Notes under the pieces: model-generated
Seen by the model: only the letters and a program-made list of their open reading frames with translations
Databases searched by the model: none
What the model was told of the DNA's origin: nothing
Translations under genes and position numbers: made by a program
Shown here: positions 12,131 to 26,429 of the stretch, in pieces
Numbering within the stretch: the stretch's first letter is position 1
Layout of the letters: each line of letters opens with the position of its first letter
Source of the DNA: Stratiolaelaps scimitus
Taxonomy: Eukaryota; Arthropoda; Arachnida; Mesostigmata; Laelapidae
Assembly (NCBI GenBank): GCA_019614645.1
Contig: JABWDB010000014.1
Span: 806,001-870,000 of the forward strand
Length of the DNA: 64,000 nt
Direction: 5' to 3'

Positions 12131-14170
12131 CTGAAATCCGTGAGGCCACACAAAAATGAATCAATGCTCACCTTAACTGCTATATATGTTGCAAATATTG
12201 TTAACAGGGTAGAGAGAACATTTCGATAGTAGTAACGCATATATATATTAGTATAATAACCATTAGGGGTACTGTGACCAAAGCAGTAGCCGTGAATAGA
12301 AACCTGCCTCCAATGGAATTGCCAAGACGAGAAACACAAATCGGGTATTGTACCGAAGAAACAGTGTATGTGTAATTAGATCCCTGGTTACAACAGTGAT
12401 GCCTTCCTGCGCAGAAGCATCTCCACATATGTGTTCGTCTAAAATAAGCCACTTTTTAACCGTTGCCAATATTCGTAAGCGTTCAACAACTAAGGCCAGT
12501 CCACGCGTTGACTCGATGTTACAGAGTATATTTCCCGTGAACACGCCAACGACGCGCCATCATACAGCACCGTTTAACAAATTACAGTAGTACCAAGCCA
12601 ACAACAACATCCTACGCGCATATATATATATATATGTTCCAGAGGTATCAATTCATCCTTGCCTTTGAGCCCACGTAAATATATTTCATTCTCTCCCCGA
12701 TAAAAGAGTGCAACCAAATGCTACGAGTAGTACGCATTTAATGTGTGCCCATTCGATTTACGGACGCTTCAATGATCGTAAGGTGGACAAACTTTCTATA
12801 TCTAAAACCCTGGCTGTCACCCTGCTGTCTGTTGTTGGCTAGGCTACAAGCAACTGCCATATAGATCGGCGACTGGGTGTAATAAAAAAACAAGAGATAG
12901 ATCATTTCAGCTAGACAATAAGGCCACGATAATAAAACGCTTTCTCGTTAGGATAACTCAACTCACATAAACATAAATACTTAGATCAACAATAGGTGAA
13001 TATGATAAACAACCCAACGTGGGTGTTGTTTATGTTAGCCTTATTTAAATTAGGCTATTTGATAATAATAATAATATCAATAGCGTTGTTTTTATGTGTC
13101 ACAACTAGTAACTGCATTTGAGCTGACCAATGCGGCCAAAATCTGCATTCGCAGATAACTTCCATAATTAATCCTGTCGACAATTTGACCCACTGGAGCA
13201 ACTAAAAATAATAAGTAGGTCCTACAACCTTAGCGAAGCAAGCGTAGTTACAAATTTCGTCGGACACATGTTGACTGTGGATGATGTCGCGAAGGCTGCA
13301 ACGTCTGGCGAATTTCAACCAGCCCAAGAACAAGGTGCGAGAATTCCGTCAACGCTTCAACAGAAATAACATATCAGCCGGCCCCATTGCATCATCTTTG
13401 CACCGATTACCGTTCATCGTCTACGGCACGAACGCAAGGATACCCCTGTTGTCGTCACTAGTACTACGCAGCTATTCAGACTAGCTATCGTCGCGAAGGT
13501 CATCATTTTATGCAAACGAACACTTTAAGAGGTGTCTAACGAACACGGTCTGCGTAGATTCTATGGATGACACTGGTAGGACAAAGCCGTATCAATATAC
13601 CCGTATATCACCTTCCTACACTACACACCTCTTAATTATTTTTCTGATTAATTATTTTCACAACATTCGCACTGAATCTCTCTTGTTCGCGATAGGTCTG
13701 TTATGTACTAGCGATGTTACCACGAACGTAAACAGCATTCATGTCGTTCATCTGATCGTTCAGCTGACGTCTGCTCGTGGGGCGAGGAGCACCAATAGGC
13801 TGACAGCGGGAACAGCAGCTCTATCGCGCTTTAGCAGACGAGACAGCAGCGCGCGAATTTTTGAGGGTTTTAGTCGTAATGATAGAGCTTTCGTTCTACC
13901 ATACTTTTATCTGCGACGATTATGAGACGGTGATTCTATCTTGATACGAGTGCTCAGTATATATTTCTACTCATCATGAACCGAGAATGCCCAACGTGTG
14001 AGCATCTTTAACTTTAATGATTATTTTCTTATACCTAACTGCTGTATCTCTCCACGCTACCACACGTCAAGCGGCAAATCAGTACGATAGGTGACTGAAA
14101 AACGTGCTTAACGTAATCTCGATCGTCGTTAAAAACCACAAATCCCTGATATATCACTATTAGATTCTAT
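12131..14170. other. Upstream of MMADHC, no gene seen
   Basis: This should contain the MMADHC promoter and any 5' UTR exon (minus strand), but I could not place them. Open frames up to 120 codons (plus, 13563-13925) show no family resemblance. A short (TA)n lies at about 12620-12635. Confidence 0.4.
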
Positions 14171-15660
14171 CCCTCGTGTGTTTTTGCGTGTTCTTTAACT
14201 CGGGCCCCGGGGCGTGCTCCGCATCGGAACCGTACCCACCCTGTTCCTATGCGATGCAGATCGCAGCGCCGCGATGTCACCCCCCTGCAGTTTCTCTCTC
14301 TCGCTCGAACTGCTTGTTCCCTTTCCACAATCAGCCATCATTGATCATCAATGCAGGCCGACCACAGAATCAGTTGAGACGACGTTCGGCAACAAGTCCA
14401 CCACCTATTCCTTCCTCTCTTTCCCCGATCCGTCCTTGCTTCCAACATCAGACGGCACCCGACGACAACACCGACGTAAGATGTCTGCTAATAGCCACCG
14501 ACGGACGGACGGATGTAACAACAACAGAATGAACGGAGGAAGGGAGAGGGCAGTAAAATGATGGACGCTTAGCGAGAAGCGCTCATCTAGCTGCTTCCGC
14601 TCCGCTGCTGCTGCTGAGCGCCTCACTTCCGCCGACAGCCACAGCGGATGCTGGTGGTGTTGGATGAGTATGCTGCAGCTGTGAGCTGAACGTTGCTGCC
14701 TGTTCCTTCGGATGTCTCTCCCCCAATTTCATTCTGTGTGTTTGTTGCTCCTGCTGCTGCTGTTGATGATCGCAGTGGCAGAGTGGCTGTTCTGTGTATA
14801 TGTGTATGTGCGGGTCTGTCAGTAACCGTACATCGCTATGTATTTCCCTCTCATTCAACGCCGCCGCCGCCGCTGTTGGTGGTGCTCCCGCCGTCGCGCT
14901 TCGCCTTCGGGTGGTACTGTGAGGTGAGGAGAACTGTGCTTGGCGGTGAACTGCTGCCAATCGACTGCTGTGGGGATCAGAGCGGGCAGGCATCAACGAG
15001 AAGACGACGAGAGAGTAGCTCAAGCAGCAGCTAGCTGTAAGACTGCCCGCTGCAGGAGTATGCCAGGAGTGCGGGGCGAACAGAAGAGGAGAGCGTGAGT
15101 GAGTGGGTGAGCGAGTTAGTGAGTTTGTGCTGCGAGAAAGAACCACGAGAGCCATCCACAGTAGTAACTGGCTGCCGTAGAGGAGGCTGTTGTTACATGG
15201 ACGACATCAGCACCGCCACCAATAGCAGCAGCAGCAGCAGCAAGAGAGGAGACACTATCGGCACAACATGGGCGATGTCGTTGAATGTGCATGTGCTCTT
15301 GTTCCACCTTCGGAAACAACAAAAGGAATACAGCGAAACTGACTCCCACTACACTCTCACTGTCTCACGACTTGACTCCTATGCGAGTACAACGCCGTGA
15401 TGTGTTGGCTTGGCTCGGCTACTGGATTCGACTGAGTGAGCTATTGAGCCCCGCATTGCTTGCCAACGTACGGGAAACGTCTCTCGCGCTACTCCCGCGG
15501 CGTTTGGATCAGCCGAGCAACGGATTGGGTCGGATTGGAACGGATCAGCTTGTTAGTGGATTCTGGAGCCCCGGACTAGCAGCTTTTGCTAATGGGTGCT
15601 TCTGCCGTCAATGTGCTACCCAACAGATACCCATTGTTTCGTAATGTACGATGCGAGCAG
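14171..15660. promoter_or_regulatory. GC/CpG-rich region, probable promoter or 5' exon of an unidentified transcript
   Basis: The stretch is much richer in G, C and CpG than its flanks and carries CTG/CAG triplet runs (14748-14766 and 15221-15242). A 190-codon minus-strand frame (15155-14583) is open, but its product is Ser/Ala/Gln/His-rich low-complexity sequence. Several shorter frames of both strands overlap it, as expected of GC-rich DNA with few stops. The best reading is a promoter with a non-coding or short first exon. It could serve the plus-strand CTTNBP2-like gene across a long intron, or another transcript. No initiator or TATA element could be assigned with confidence. Confidence 0.3.
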
Positions 15661-18600
15661 TGCAAGTATCATTCGATCTCTCAGCGTACCACGATGACGA
15701 TATAATTCCCAATCCGATGTGGAAACGACCAGAAACTGTTTGAGCACGACTGTGGTAACTCTTGCACCCCGCTCACCATATTATCATCCTTTCATTTATA
15801 CTATTGTTGTTATTAGTCTTATTATCATCGTCATCGTTCGTACGGCTCTATCATATCATATCATCATCACATCGTTGTCGTCGGAGTTGTGGTCTGGCGT
15901 TCTGCGAGGTACGTTTCAACGGGGACAAGTCCGTCTCCTGTTGAAGTTCACTGGAGTCGTCCCATGTCTCGATCCAGTCTAGGGTAGTACCACCCAGATA
16001 GTCTCTCGTTCAGCCGCTGTAATGCTTCGCCGATTTCGGCATCAAGAGAGATCGAATACTACAAAATTTAAAAGCGTAACAGAAAAACGCCAAGAAGAGA
16101 ACAGACGGAAGCACGAGTGCGATTGAAGGAAGGCAGATACTTGATGAGAGACTCGGTACTCTACGTAAAGTCAAGAGCAAACCTAACGGGCCAATATATT
16201 TTGAGGGAGTTGACGATATACGTCAGTGTAGATCGTGTCATCAGTCGGAGAGACTGCTGCTATACGTCCAATGCGTTTTCGTTAGGTGGGAGAAAGAGGT
16301 TAGGTCGGTACCCATCGCCGTAGTGATTGCATTTTGGTTGTTTGTGCGTGCTCGTTCCCGTACAGGTGCGTTGCTAAAACAGAGATACACAGCATAACGT
16401 TGGTATCTTGAGAAGAAAGTGTATCTTGGATGTATAAAATAGTTGCTCCAAAGGAAAAGGTTCCTCATTCGCTCAGATCAATCGTTTAACGAAATGCTGG
16501 TGTAGAATACGGCGCTTAACGGTGTGTGCAACGTCAACTGTGTTTCCCTTCGACGGCAATCTTCCCTCGCGAGAACATCGTCAGTGCTAATGTATTCCAC
16601 TCTCGAAATTAGCGATTTTGTGTTGTTTCTATGTCAGTATGTGGGATAGTGTGTGTATATTTGCGTGTTCGGCCTGAATAGTTTGTGCGCTTCCGAAAGC
16701 AGCGGCGTGGAAGGGCGGACGCAAGTACTCAATTTCCTACATGCGAGCGTTAGAGTGAAAACGCAACGGCGCAACATTAGAAAGAAAAATCTGACGTGGA
16801 TTACCAGTTACGATCATCTGGCTAAGAGTCGTTACCCGATCAAAAGTGTTTGGCGAACTTGTCTCAAGCTCCAAGGATACCACCACAATACTTCTACATA
16901 TATTCGAGCTATCACCATGAGCAACGCGATTCTGCTTCTCTGAACTTCGGAGAAAGCTGTGGAATCTCCTGCGATCCGTTGTTGCCCACGATTGCTTTAC
17001 GTAAAGAACTCGAAGGGTGTGGATTTCTCTTCAGAAGACTCTGTCCTCTTAAAAGTTTCAACGTTCCGGCCACACCACACTTGGTCCCCTTCTAATTCCA
17101 TAAACGAAGTCACAAGATACAAATTAACATCGAAGTCGACTGCACGGTAAGTGTCCATTTCACGAAATACAGATTGGCATGTGTGTTCCTCTGAACAAGC
17201 CCTACTTGACAACTTTCACTCGATTTCACTTCTCCTCCTTAAGCGATTGTAGCAAGGTGCGCGCCTCGTGCACCTTTATCTCCCCCCAATTAATTCATTC
17301 ATTTAGCATGTGCGGTATGGATGTACGGCACGTGATTGGCACGTTGGCCCCTATCGAAGAGATGATACCTTCAAGGCAGTTGTGGCAGCGGCGGCCACTG
17401 TGTGAGAGGGCCGTATGGTGTGGAGTCGCGTGATGTGATTTAAGTTCGTACATTGTTCGTACCATTGTGCGCGCGTAGCTGCGTGACCGCCGCCTGTGGA
17501 TCTGGTTGGTAATCTCGGAACGCAAAACTAGTTGAATTAAGCCGTTATTCTGTACTGGCCGACGAAGCAGATGACGACAGAGGCCATAACCCGATAGCCG
17601 GCCGTGACTAATCGTTAATTGCCCTCAGGGGATGGGGTGCAATTGGGCATTAGATGTCCCTAGTTGAAGAAAATTACGAGCAAATATGGAGACGATCTTG
17701 ACAAAATTGCAATGAGCATCTGCTTCGCGAAAAGTGCCTCATCGGTTATCTGCGTGGTGGTAAATTAGCAAAGGATGATAGAGAAGCATGTAAACGGGAT
17801 AAGGCAGTTGAATGTGTGAACGGGTGCCAACTCAGCAATGATGGGGAAGCGTTTGAATAGAACCTGCTTGTTACAGTCAGAATGGACGTCTTTGAACTTG
17901 AGCACAATTAGCTATAGTTCAGATAGTTCGAGGACGTTCAGACGAACGACATAATTTATCCTAGGAGCCGAAAGTCTGGGCTAATCTTAAAGGTGACTCA
18001 CATGACCTGCCAATGCACCTACGGACAATCCCGCTAGTGTTTTAATGGCAAGAATAATATGACAAAAATCATCTTCTTCATTGGGACAATTTTGGGTCAT
18101 TAGCCTCGAAGAGAACCGTTTATCAAACATAACACAAATGTTGGCTTTACTTAGTCGGACTTGGCTACGCGCATAATTACACTGGGATCATACTGTTACC
18201 GAAATTTCAACTGAAAGTCATGGTGAACATACGTGAACAATCGGGTGGTAGTTTTCCGTATAATTTGCTGTTCAGAGGAAACAGTTCTAATAATGTTATA
18301 TAATATGTTTAGTTCAATTGAAAATGTGCGTTGTGTACGCTACATACTATTTTTTTTTTTCAAATAAATAAGGAGCGTTCCCATTAATATTGCGAGATTG
18401 CACCAAGCTTTGATGAATCCATCCCCATGTGCTCAATACTCACGAGTCATTAGTTCGTATTGCGATTCTGTTCTAGCCACTGATTTCTGTAGAAAATTTC
18501 TTGTGAATCTGTTACCTGGGATGCGCCATGCCAGCGCCATCGTTGAAATTTCCGGAGAAACTGCGCTCTCGACATAACGGTAGTCGCTTGCAGCGATGTG

Positions 18601-20240
18601 TGCAATGCGCACTCACGTCTGCGGAAATGAATGATGCCCGATACAGAATCGAAAATCGAGGTGCGCTATTGGCTCACAAAACGGGTGACAATGCTCAGTC
18701 GATGCGATAGAACAGCTAATTAATAGATTTTCGAATTTTTGCGAACCTTTCTATTTCTCTAATCAATATTTGTTCAATTGAATCATTCACCAGGTGGTAT
18801 GATTATTATTATGTGTAGTATTGTCTATTATTGGCATTGTTGATATCATAATTATTATTATTATCCTAGTGGCTCGCTTTTACAACATTGGGCTGAAATA
18901 TCCATCGATGCAGATACAAAACATGTAGATAGTACAGCCATGAGAAGGCACTTGTATATATCCGATTGGTGTCATTGGAGACCACTTAGTTGAAGCACTT
19001 ACTCCCTAGCCTAGCACATGCAGAACTCTAGGAAGAACTCTCGTTACGAAACACTTAAATGGTAGTATGCTCTGTCTATTTTCCCATATCTATAAACGTC
19101 AAAAGTCGCCTCTAGAGGTAGAAGTCTTGTTGACCTATACTCTAAGCCATTTAAATATTGTATTGAATAGGCGAATGAGAGGGCTCATAGAAAGCTCATA
19201 CACATTTGCGAACAAACTCAATCCTTTTAGGATAATATGTCCGTGCGTGCTGCAGTTAATGAAGGGGTTAGAATGTGCATTGCCTTGTTCATCCAAATAT
19301 ACGTTTGTCCAATGCATCTAAATTGCCGCAGTGGACATTTTCATATGTCTTGAGTCACATGCAGAGTGAACTGCACTGCTGTCAGCAAACTGAGCGCACA
19401 AACCAGAAATGACATTGAAATTGGCTTCGCTCGCTCAATTCAGAATTTGGGGTTCTTTTTTAGCAAACGACCTATCTCAGATTTAGTAGAGATAACTGCA
19501 CATTGAATATGGTTGGCACGCACACGAGCCGTAGCACCACAGGTCGACTTGTCAGTTCGGGCAGTGTTGAGGCTGAGCATATTGAAAATAAATGAAATTT
19601 CTGCTATTATCTACGTTCGCATTGCGATATTTGAACTTAGCTCCGTATGCACAGGAAGGATACAACTTGAAAGAGATTTTGTTATTTTTCTTTTCTTGCT
19701 AGAAATGCTATCTTCATGTAGGTATTTGTCTATAGTCTATTTGAAGGGGCATGTTGACACGGGAACATCTCTATTTTGATGTCGAAATAAACTGCGTGCA
19801 GAGTTTTATTAAGGTTACCGTTATTGCCCATACGTGACTTGCATTGCCGAAACAAGAGTGTTTCGTACCATCTCCAGGTATCCCAGGTAGCGCAAACATA
19901 GTTTGACATGCAAATAAAAACCGTGTCAAAAGGAACCTCTACATTTCGCCGTGCTGTTGCTGGATGGTGGGTGTAATACAGTATGGTGAGCAATGCAGTA
20001 CTTGATGACGTCCATATACTGTTCCCGATAGTATAAATATAAAATGATCACATTTCGAGAGTGATTCTAATCGTCATAAATGATTGATCAACTGCAGTTC
20101 ATCGTCGGCTTGTCCTTTACAGACATTCAAATCATGAACTATTAGTTGAAGTAACCTAAAGAGTAAATTTTACAAGGTGCCTCACACAGCCTTAAACATG
20201 TAACGTCCACGGTACTGCTTTGGACATTGCTTCATAAGAC
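15661..20240. other. No gene seen
   Basis: Mixed-composition DNA with only short, unrecognisable open frames on both strands. A poly(T) run lies near 18351-18360 and short ATT repeats near 18853-18866. Confidence 0.4.
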
Positions 20241-20249
20241 GGGCCCCTT

Positions 20250-20342
20250 TAAATGCAGAGGTGGTGATCAAACCCTGGGTGTGCACCTACGTCCGTGTCC
20301 TCCGATTGCAAGGCGCACACGGATGCACCACGCCACCGGGCT
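20250..20342 (-). mobile_element. tRNA-derived SINE relic, family A copy 2
   Basis: On the minus strand the order is GGTGGCGTGGTGCATCCG (A-box region), GCGCCTTGCAATCGGAGG (anticodon-arm-like), ACGTAGGTGCACACCC and GGGTTTGATCACC (B box, about 20265-20277), followed by TGCATTTAAA. The last four blocks recur at 9692-9790. The loop TTGCAAT would place GCA as anticodon, so a tRNA-Cys-like ancestor is possible but uncertain. No tail or duplication was resolved. Confidence 0.55.
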
Positions 20343-20345
20343 CGA

Positions 20346-23300
20346 AGTAACCTGAGCACCTACAACTATAGTCAAATGGGTTTGTAAAAATAGTGTGATG
20401 AAAAAAAAATAGTTGATGATATCCAATTATGGTCACGAAAGCTAGACCCCCAGTCTACAGTCCTCAGTTCCGCTTTGGAATTAGATGTGTTTTAGCACGA
20501 GCAAGACTTCTCTAATTCAAGAAAATCCAGGTTCGCAAGAAAAAACAGTGACGGAACGGAGTATTTAACCTTAAGACCAAAATAGCTATTCCAAGATTTG
20601 ACGTACACTTCCTGCAAATTTTGTTTATAGAGCGCGAACTGTTTCGTTTCTCTGCGCCTCTGTCATTTTTGTTTTCACGAATTTTCCGACCCTTTTCTTT
20701 TTTTTCTAGGATACATTTATCTTGCATCGACTGTCAAACGGTGTCGACTGATGTAATTAATCGAACTAATTATTATGGCGACATTTGTTGTGCGTGGGTT
20801 TCACAAGTTTAATTGTGCGCGTTTGATATTATCTTCGACACTCGGCATCGTCTACATCACTATTATGTGCAAATCGAAGGCAAACAGCAGCATTTGGCTG
20901 CACTTTAATTTATTAAGCCTATGGCAGTGGCCGGCGGTGCCAGCACATAAACCGACAATCGGTATAGTCAACGACTGTCAGACTCCTCCCAGTTGAACGA
21001 TCTTCTTCGAGTGCTGTTGTCTCAGCCTTGTCTATTGCGGCATTTAGCCGACTGGCCATAGCGTCAATCAGAATTACGCGCGCCAGCGCATAAAGCGCGT
21101 CTTGGAATTATCGTAGACGTGTAGTATGTTTATGGATGCCGATCCGATGTCCTTAGCCGTATGTATGAGATACAATATATAGATTTATTTACATACATGA
21201 GTACATACGGTGGCATACGCTAGCAAGCGAGAGCATAGCAGAAATTATGAATATCACCACAGGCTGGTTGTTGTATTGGCCAGTGCGATGTGCCCCACAC
21301 GTGGATCGGATCTGTGCGACGGCTTGCACAGTGGTTATGAGTCACTGCCGGGGTGGCGTGGCAGGCAATAAACAGAGTTAGCTCTAAGAAAAACAAAATA
21401 TAGCAACCCACGAAATTGTGTTAATAATATAAGTATCGATGCAAACGTCGTTGTCTTCTAACTGAAACGAGTGATCAGCGCGAATCACCATCGGAGTTGC
21501 CATCGCTCCCTCTTCGTTCGCCCACTCAGCATCAAACAGTGTCACGGCAAACGCCCCGATTCTTCGAGTACTTGTTCCCGCTGGCCCGATCGGTCTGTTT
21601 CGATGTCGCGCGCATAGAATCACGCTCACTTCGCACGTGGCATTCGTTAGTTGAGTCGAATAGCAGCGATGCATGCAACCGCAAAGGCGTACGCTGAGAG
21701 CAAGCCGAGTCAACGGGAGAGCGGGACCAGGCAGAGAAAATCAGCGGCAATGCCCCGCGTTGCCAAACAACAAAGAATGAACAAGAACGATAAGGACGAG
21801 AGAACAAATTCAAAGCTCAGTCGAGACAAAGCGCGAATAAGCGCGATCAACGCTGAACATGCTGACGCTTACAGTGTAATTGTACAGGACTGTACAGCTC
21901 ACCGTTATGTGGCTGTGTAGAGTTGTGAAATCAAAGGTCAACCGGGCGGAAGGTTAAACATCGTCGTAGTGTACATCGATAGGGTTCAACGACAACAAGC
22001 TGAATGATGCTCGTTCTGCGAAAATCGAGAGGGATGCAAGTGTGGCAACACAGCATGCGAATCACATGTATGCGCCAATACATACGCTTTATGCGGGTTG
22101 GAGTTGGCCGCCGATTTTACAATTAGCGTTGTGGATTGTCAAGGTTCATAGGGACGTCATGGTATGTGGACGTTTTGGATCTCTGCGTCGATCAATTATA
22201 GGGAGTAGGTAGTCAACGATTACCGATTTTTCTGGTAACAAAAAAGAATAAGTCTACTAAATACATCGCCTACATTTGGTATGCGCCAAGAAGGGTCTGG
22301 TTCTTCTTCAGAACAACAAAGCACTAAAATGAGATCAAGGTTAGGCAAAAATAAGACATGTTATGGTCGTTCGCATTTATATGGGTTATCATAGATATAT
22401 TTTTTTGTCATCATGGATTTATTTTACGTAAACGATGACGGAACGTTAACAGTACCAAAAGTAATATTTACCGTGTTTAGAACTATACCCCCACGCCAAC
22501 CCCCCGCTGTACAACGTAGACTAACTGGCATGTAGTGGTCATCTTTTGAATATAAAAACGGATTCTTAAGTGGCTCAGAGTAGAAATGGATACACTTCGA
22601 GATTCGACAATAAGGTATTGTCTGTTGGACGTACGCATCTCTCTGGCGTCTGTGGCTCTGCCGCACAAACTCACACACACACACAGAGACACAAAATACG
22701 TCAGCATTTGGCTGTCACCTGTTTCATGGCCACAACACACACACACACACAGACACATTGATAGATATGTATCGGCCACTGGTCATGTGGGCGGATGTTG
22801 GCAACTAAAATCTACCACTTCTCTTCTGGCTGGTTCGCCGAGTGTCTTAAACCACGGGCATCGGTTTCTGGTCTTTGGATTTACGCTGGGACGCTGTCGC
22901 AATTCGTCTTGTCCTTCCTGTGACGCGCGGAGCTATGGAGATCTATCTGATCATCTACCGTCTATCTAGATTTATGCGTATGACGTATACATGAATGACA
23001 CAAGTTGTGTCTACAACAACAACAACAACAAACACCGTCGATGTGGTTATTGTTGTCATCGTTGTGACATTTTTTTTGAAAATGAGCCCCGCTGATCGAT
23101 CGTTTTTAGTGGAACAGTCGCATTACAACACGAATAGAAATAGAGATTACCATTCTTCAGAACAATCGTTTCTCATACCACCATACGATATAGTAGCTAG
23201 CGTACAATATGTCAACAACGATGATCTATGCGATTGATGGCATAGGGCACATCTGTATGTCATTACAGAATAGCGCATATGATCAAGTCCGACAGCTTAA

Positions 23301-25160
23301 ACAGAACCCAATTTCATGGTCACCGAGAGTATGAGTGAGCACGCTCTTATACTCCAATGCTTTGGCTTATTCGCCAGGGCAACATCTTCCTTTATGACGG
23401 CCTTCCTCGCCATGAGTTTTAGGACAAGATCAACTATATATTATCCCCATTGTTCAGAACGATCGTTTCTATCTAAAAAGTCGAGAATATCTCAGTCAAC
23501 CTGGTGCCGCCTCATATCGATGTGAGCGACAAAATAGGTAAGTGCCGTTGAGGGTCCCGGCCCGTTCAAGTATCAAGGATCCGTTAGCGAGATACTAGAG
23601 AGCTGGTAAGAATTAGCTAATTGTACACCATGTGTCGTTGTTCCCCGATATAACCAGTGCAGTACGCGACGTCGACAACAAGAGATCGCTCCGCAGAAAT
23701 ATCAGCGAAACCCAAATATTGCTGATGCTGGTGGCACACAGTCCAGTAGTTTTTGCCTTCATCCCGCTAGCCGATTGATCAATCATTTACGCATTCGTAA
23801 GTTTTGGCTAATTATACTATGCCACTACGCTGACAAACATCACTATGTTGGTCAAAGGCCGATTCCATCACGATAAGTAATTGCTATTAATTTATTATTA
23901 GTTGTTATTAATAGTAAACATAATAGTATTCATGCTGCTATCATCTCTCAGCATAGAGCGACATTTGTTTTAGAGGGGACGTATATATATATATATATAT
24001 AGACAACTTTTTGAAAGAGAAGATTTTCGGAAAATTCACTCAATGCGCTAAGAAGCCATTTCATAAAATTGATTTTGTTTCGGTGTATGGATATTGGTGC
24101 TAATCTATCGAACCCCCATATCGATTATTAATTATATGATATAATAGCGTTTGCTAGTTCTCTAAACAAAAAAACTCTATTCTGCTTGATCTGCCGTCCC
24201 TGGAATCGTTTGTAATCATAAAACACCTTCTCGCCAAATCAAGCAAAAGTCGTCTCCCAGTGCATCCGGCTCCTCAATAGCCAACAAATTGAACGAAATA
24301 TTTCATCGTCGTTGATTCCCGACATGTTCTCATTTAGTCCCTCATGTCCCATCGATTTAAGCCTCCTGACTGTCATTAAAACTTAGTCGTGTCGAAGATT
24401 AATAGGTGATACCATGACAATAGACTTGACCACTATCATTGTTAAGTAACTCTCGGTGGCTGAAACAGTATTTCTTCGTCTGAAAATTTAAATTAAAAAA
24501 ATTTACTACTTTTTGATGTACGTATCTAAAAATATGATCATTATGAATACATGTCGTTTAGATAATTATTCGGTGATAATTGGAATGGTCCGTAAGCGTA
24601 TATTACAGACGAATAAGTCACTCCTTACCTCACTACTTTCGGCTTTCGGGAGTAAAGGTAGCGGCAGAAATGAACGTATTAATGAACATTAGTCTGTACA
24701 TTGTGATTTATTGGATTACAGGTCAGAGATGTGCATACGAGGCGTCAACAGTCATCTATGTGTGTATATAAAAAACACATAGGCTATAGATGGGTGATCT
24801 TTTAAAAAAGAGCATGGATAATTTTCGTACGCTTCTCAAACTCGGCAAATTGATTCAACACTGATCATTCCGCCTGTAGAAGAAGCGTCTATCAAAGAAA
24901 ACTAGCAGCTATACCCAACTATTATCACTCCCGCGTTAATTATGACTTTTTGAAATGATCTGGCATTCAGCAGCTTATTGCTGTCATATCGCAGCGTTGG
25001 TTGCTTAAAATTCAAATTGTGCCCGTCGCGGTTGAGCTCGCCGCTCAGCAGGGACGAACCCAATGAAGAAGTGCGCGTTGTTACCAAGATGAAACGAGCA
25101 GATGAATAAATGGAAGAACTGATGGACCAACGTTCTTAGCTCACTCCCTCCCACAAGCAG
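20346..25160. other. No gene seen
   Basis: Only chance-length open frames. Simple repeats include (CA)n at about 22672-22686 and 22732-22752, (CAA)n at about 23014-23030, and (TA)n at about 23981-24000. Confidence 0.4.
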
Positions 25161-25179
25161 CATGGAGATATATATATAT

Positions 25180-25620
25180 ATATAGCAGATGACCGCAGGC
25201 GACCGGGGGCGATCGGGCGAACTGCGCGAGTGTGCCTCATAGCGCCATGTCGGCGGTGGCAGCTAACTGAGCAAAATCCATCCAGCGAACCTCGGGTTCA
25301 TGTGCGCCTTTCATGTGGAGCAACTGGCTCTAGTCTGGACAGGCCAACGCAGCGAAGCCAGCGGCAGTGGACGACCCAAGCGGTTTGGCGGCGCCTCGCC
25401 TCCCCCTCGACGTTGCAGTTTAAGCTGTTGCCGCTGATGTTGCAGTTTTCTGTTGCAGCTTCTCGTCGTTCATAGCTCAACGGACAGCTCATACATCTCC
25501 CGTGCTGTGTCTCGTCCACTGCTGCTCATAGCTTCATGGTCTATCGTTGAGGTCTCTGCCCGCTGCGCGGCAGCCTGAGCAGGGTAATTGTTTCGCTTCA
25601 AAGCCGTCTCACGCTTTGTA
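25180..25620 (+). promoter_or_regulatory. GC-rich island, candidate 5' exon/promoter of the CTTNBP2-like gene
   Basis: A CpG-rich block in otherwise AT-rich DNA, 3.2 kb upstream of the coding start at 28780. That coding ATG lies immediately after a strong acceptor (TTCTTTCAG), so an upstream untranslated exon must exist. This island, with a possible donor (GCAGG/GTAATT near 25581), is the nearest candidate. The link is inference. The GC-rich region at 14171-15660 is the alternative. Confidence 0.25.
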
Positions 25621-26344
25621 GTAAAAGCGCCCGAGAGAGGAAGAGCGAGAGAGAGAGAGAGAGGATGGCATTCACTTGTATAGACCTTTCTTTTGGTTTT
25701 ACTCTATAGTATCATACAGTGATGGAAGGAAACTGTTTATTGAAGAAGGATATGCCAACGCGAATCTCACAAAAGCTAGATCCATACCGAACTGCATACC
25801 CATTGAGTGAAGACTACCGCTTTGCTTGCGGACTTATGCATGCATTCGACCACTACTATCATACATACTATCATATCTTGCTTATTGGTAGATCTACAAT
25901 ATAAGGTAAACGCGGCCGAGTTAAGACTTCATTTACGACGTTGAAATATGCTTAACTTTGCGAGACGCTTTTATAATGACGTGTATAGTTATTTTGTCAT
26001 TCCGTGATCAGAAGCATCTCCTAATGCGGAGAGCCCTTCGTTGGCACATTACTATCAACCTGATCCAAGACCAGCCCGTAAATGCAGAGTTTCGATCGAA
26101 CAACAAGCATACACGCTTCAAGGCATTGCTTAGTGCATAAACGTTAAAACATATATTCATATAGAACTACAGCCTCTCTCTGGATCCTGTCAAAGACAGA
26201 TCAATTTTATAAGGGTTAGCAGCGAAAAGGAACGTCAATAATGCAATCCAATAAAGTATAATATAACCAATAACAATTGATTGGTATTATTCCACATGCG
26301 TAGCAGTACCATCATTGTTGTGATTGATATTGTTATAAAAAAAA

Positions 26345-26428
26345 ACCCTTTTATTCAAGCTGAGGGCAGTCGCAAGGGGAGATCGAACCAGGACCTCTTA
26401 GTCGTGCTGCTCTTCAGCCGCCCTACGT
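26345..26428 (-). mobile_element. Possible tRNA-derived SINE relic, family B
   Basis: The minus strand reads GGGCGGCTGAAGAGCAGCACGAC, then AAGAGGTCCTGGTTCGATCT with a B-box match (GGTTCGATC), then a short 3' part ending near a T-rich and A-rich run at 26338-26352. The pattern is that of a tRNA head, but only one copy is seen in the window and the A box is weak. Confidence 0.35.
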
Positions 26429-26429
26429 A

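Noticed and set aside
14583..15155. 190-codon minus-strand frame as a protein gene
   Set aside because: The product is Ser/Ala/Gln/His-biased low complexity, overlapped by several other open frames in a CpG-rich block. Reported only as a regulatory-type region.
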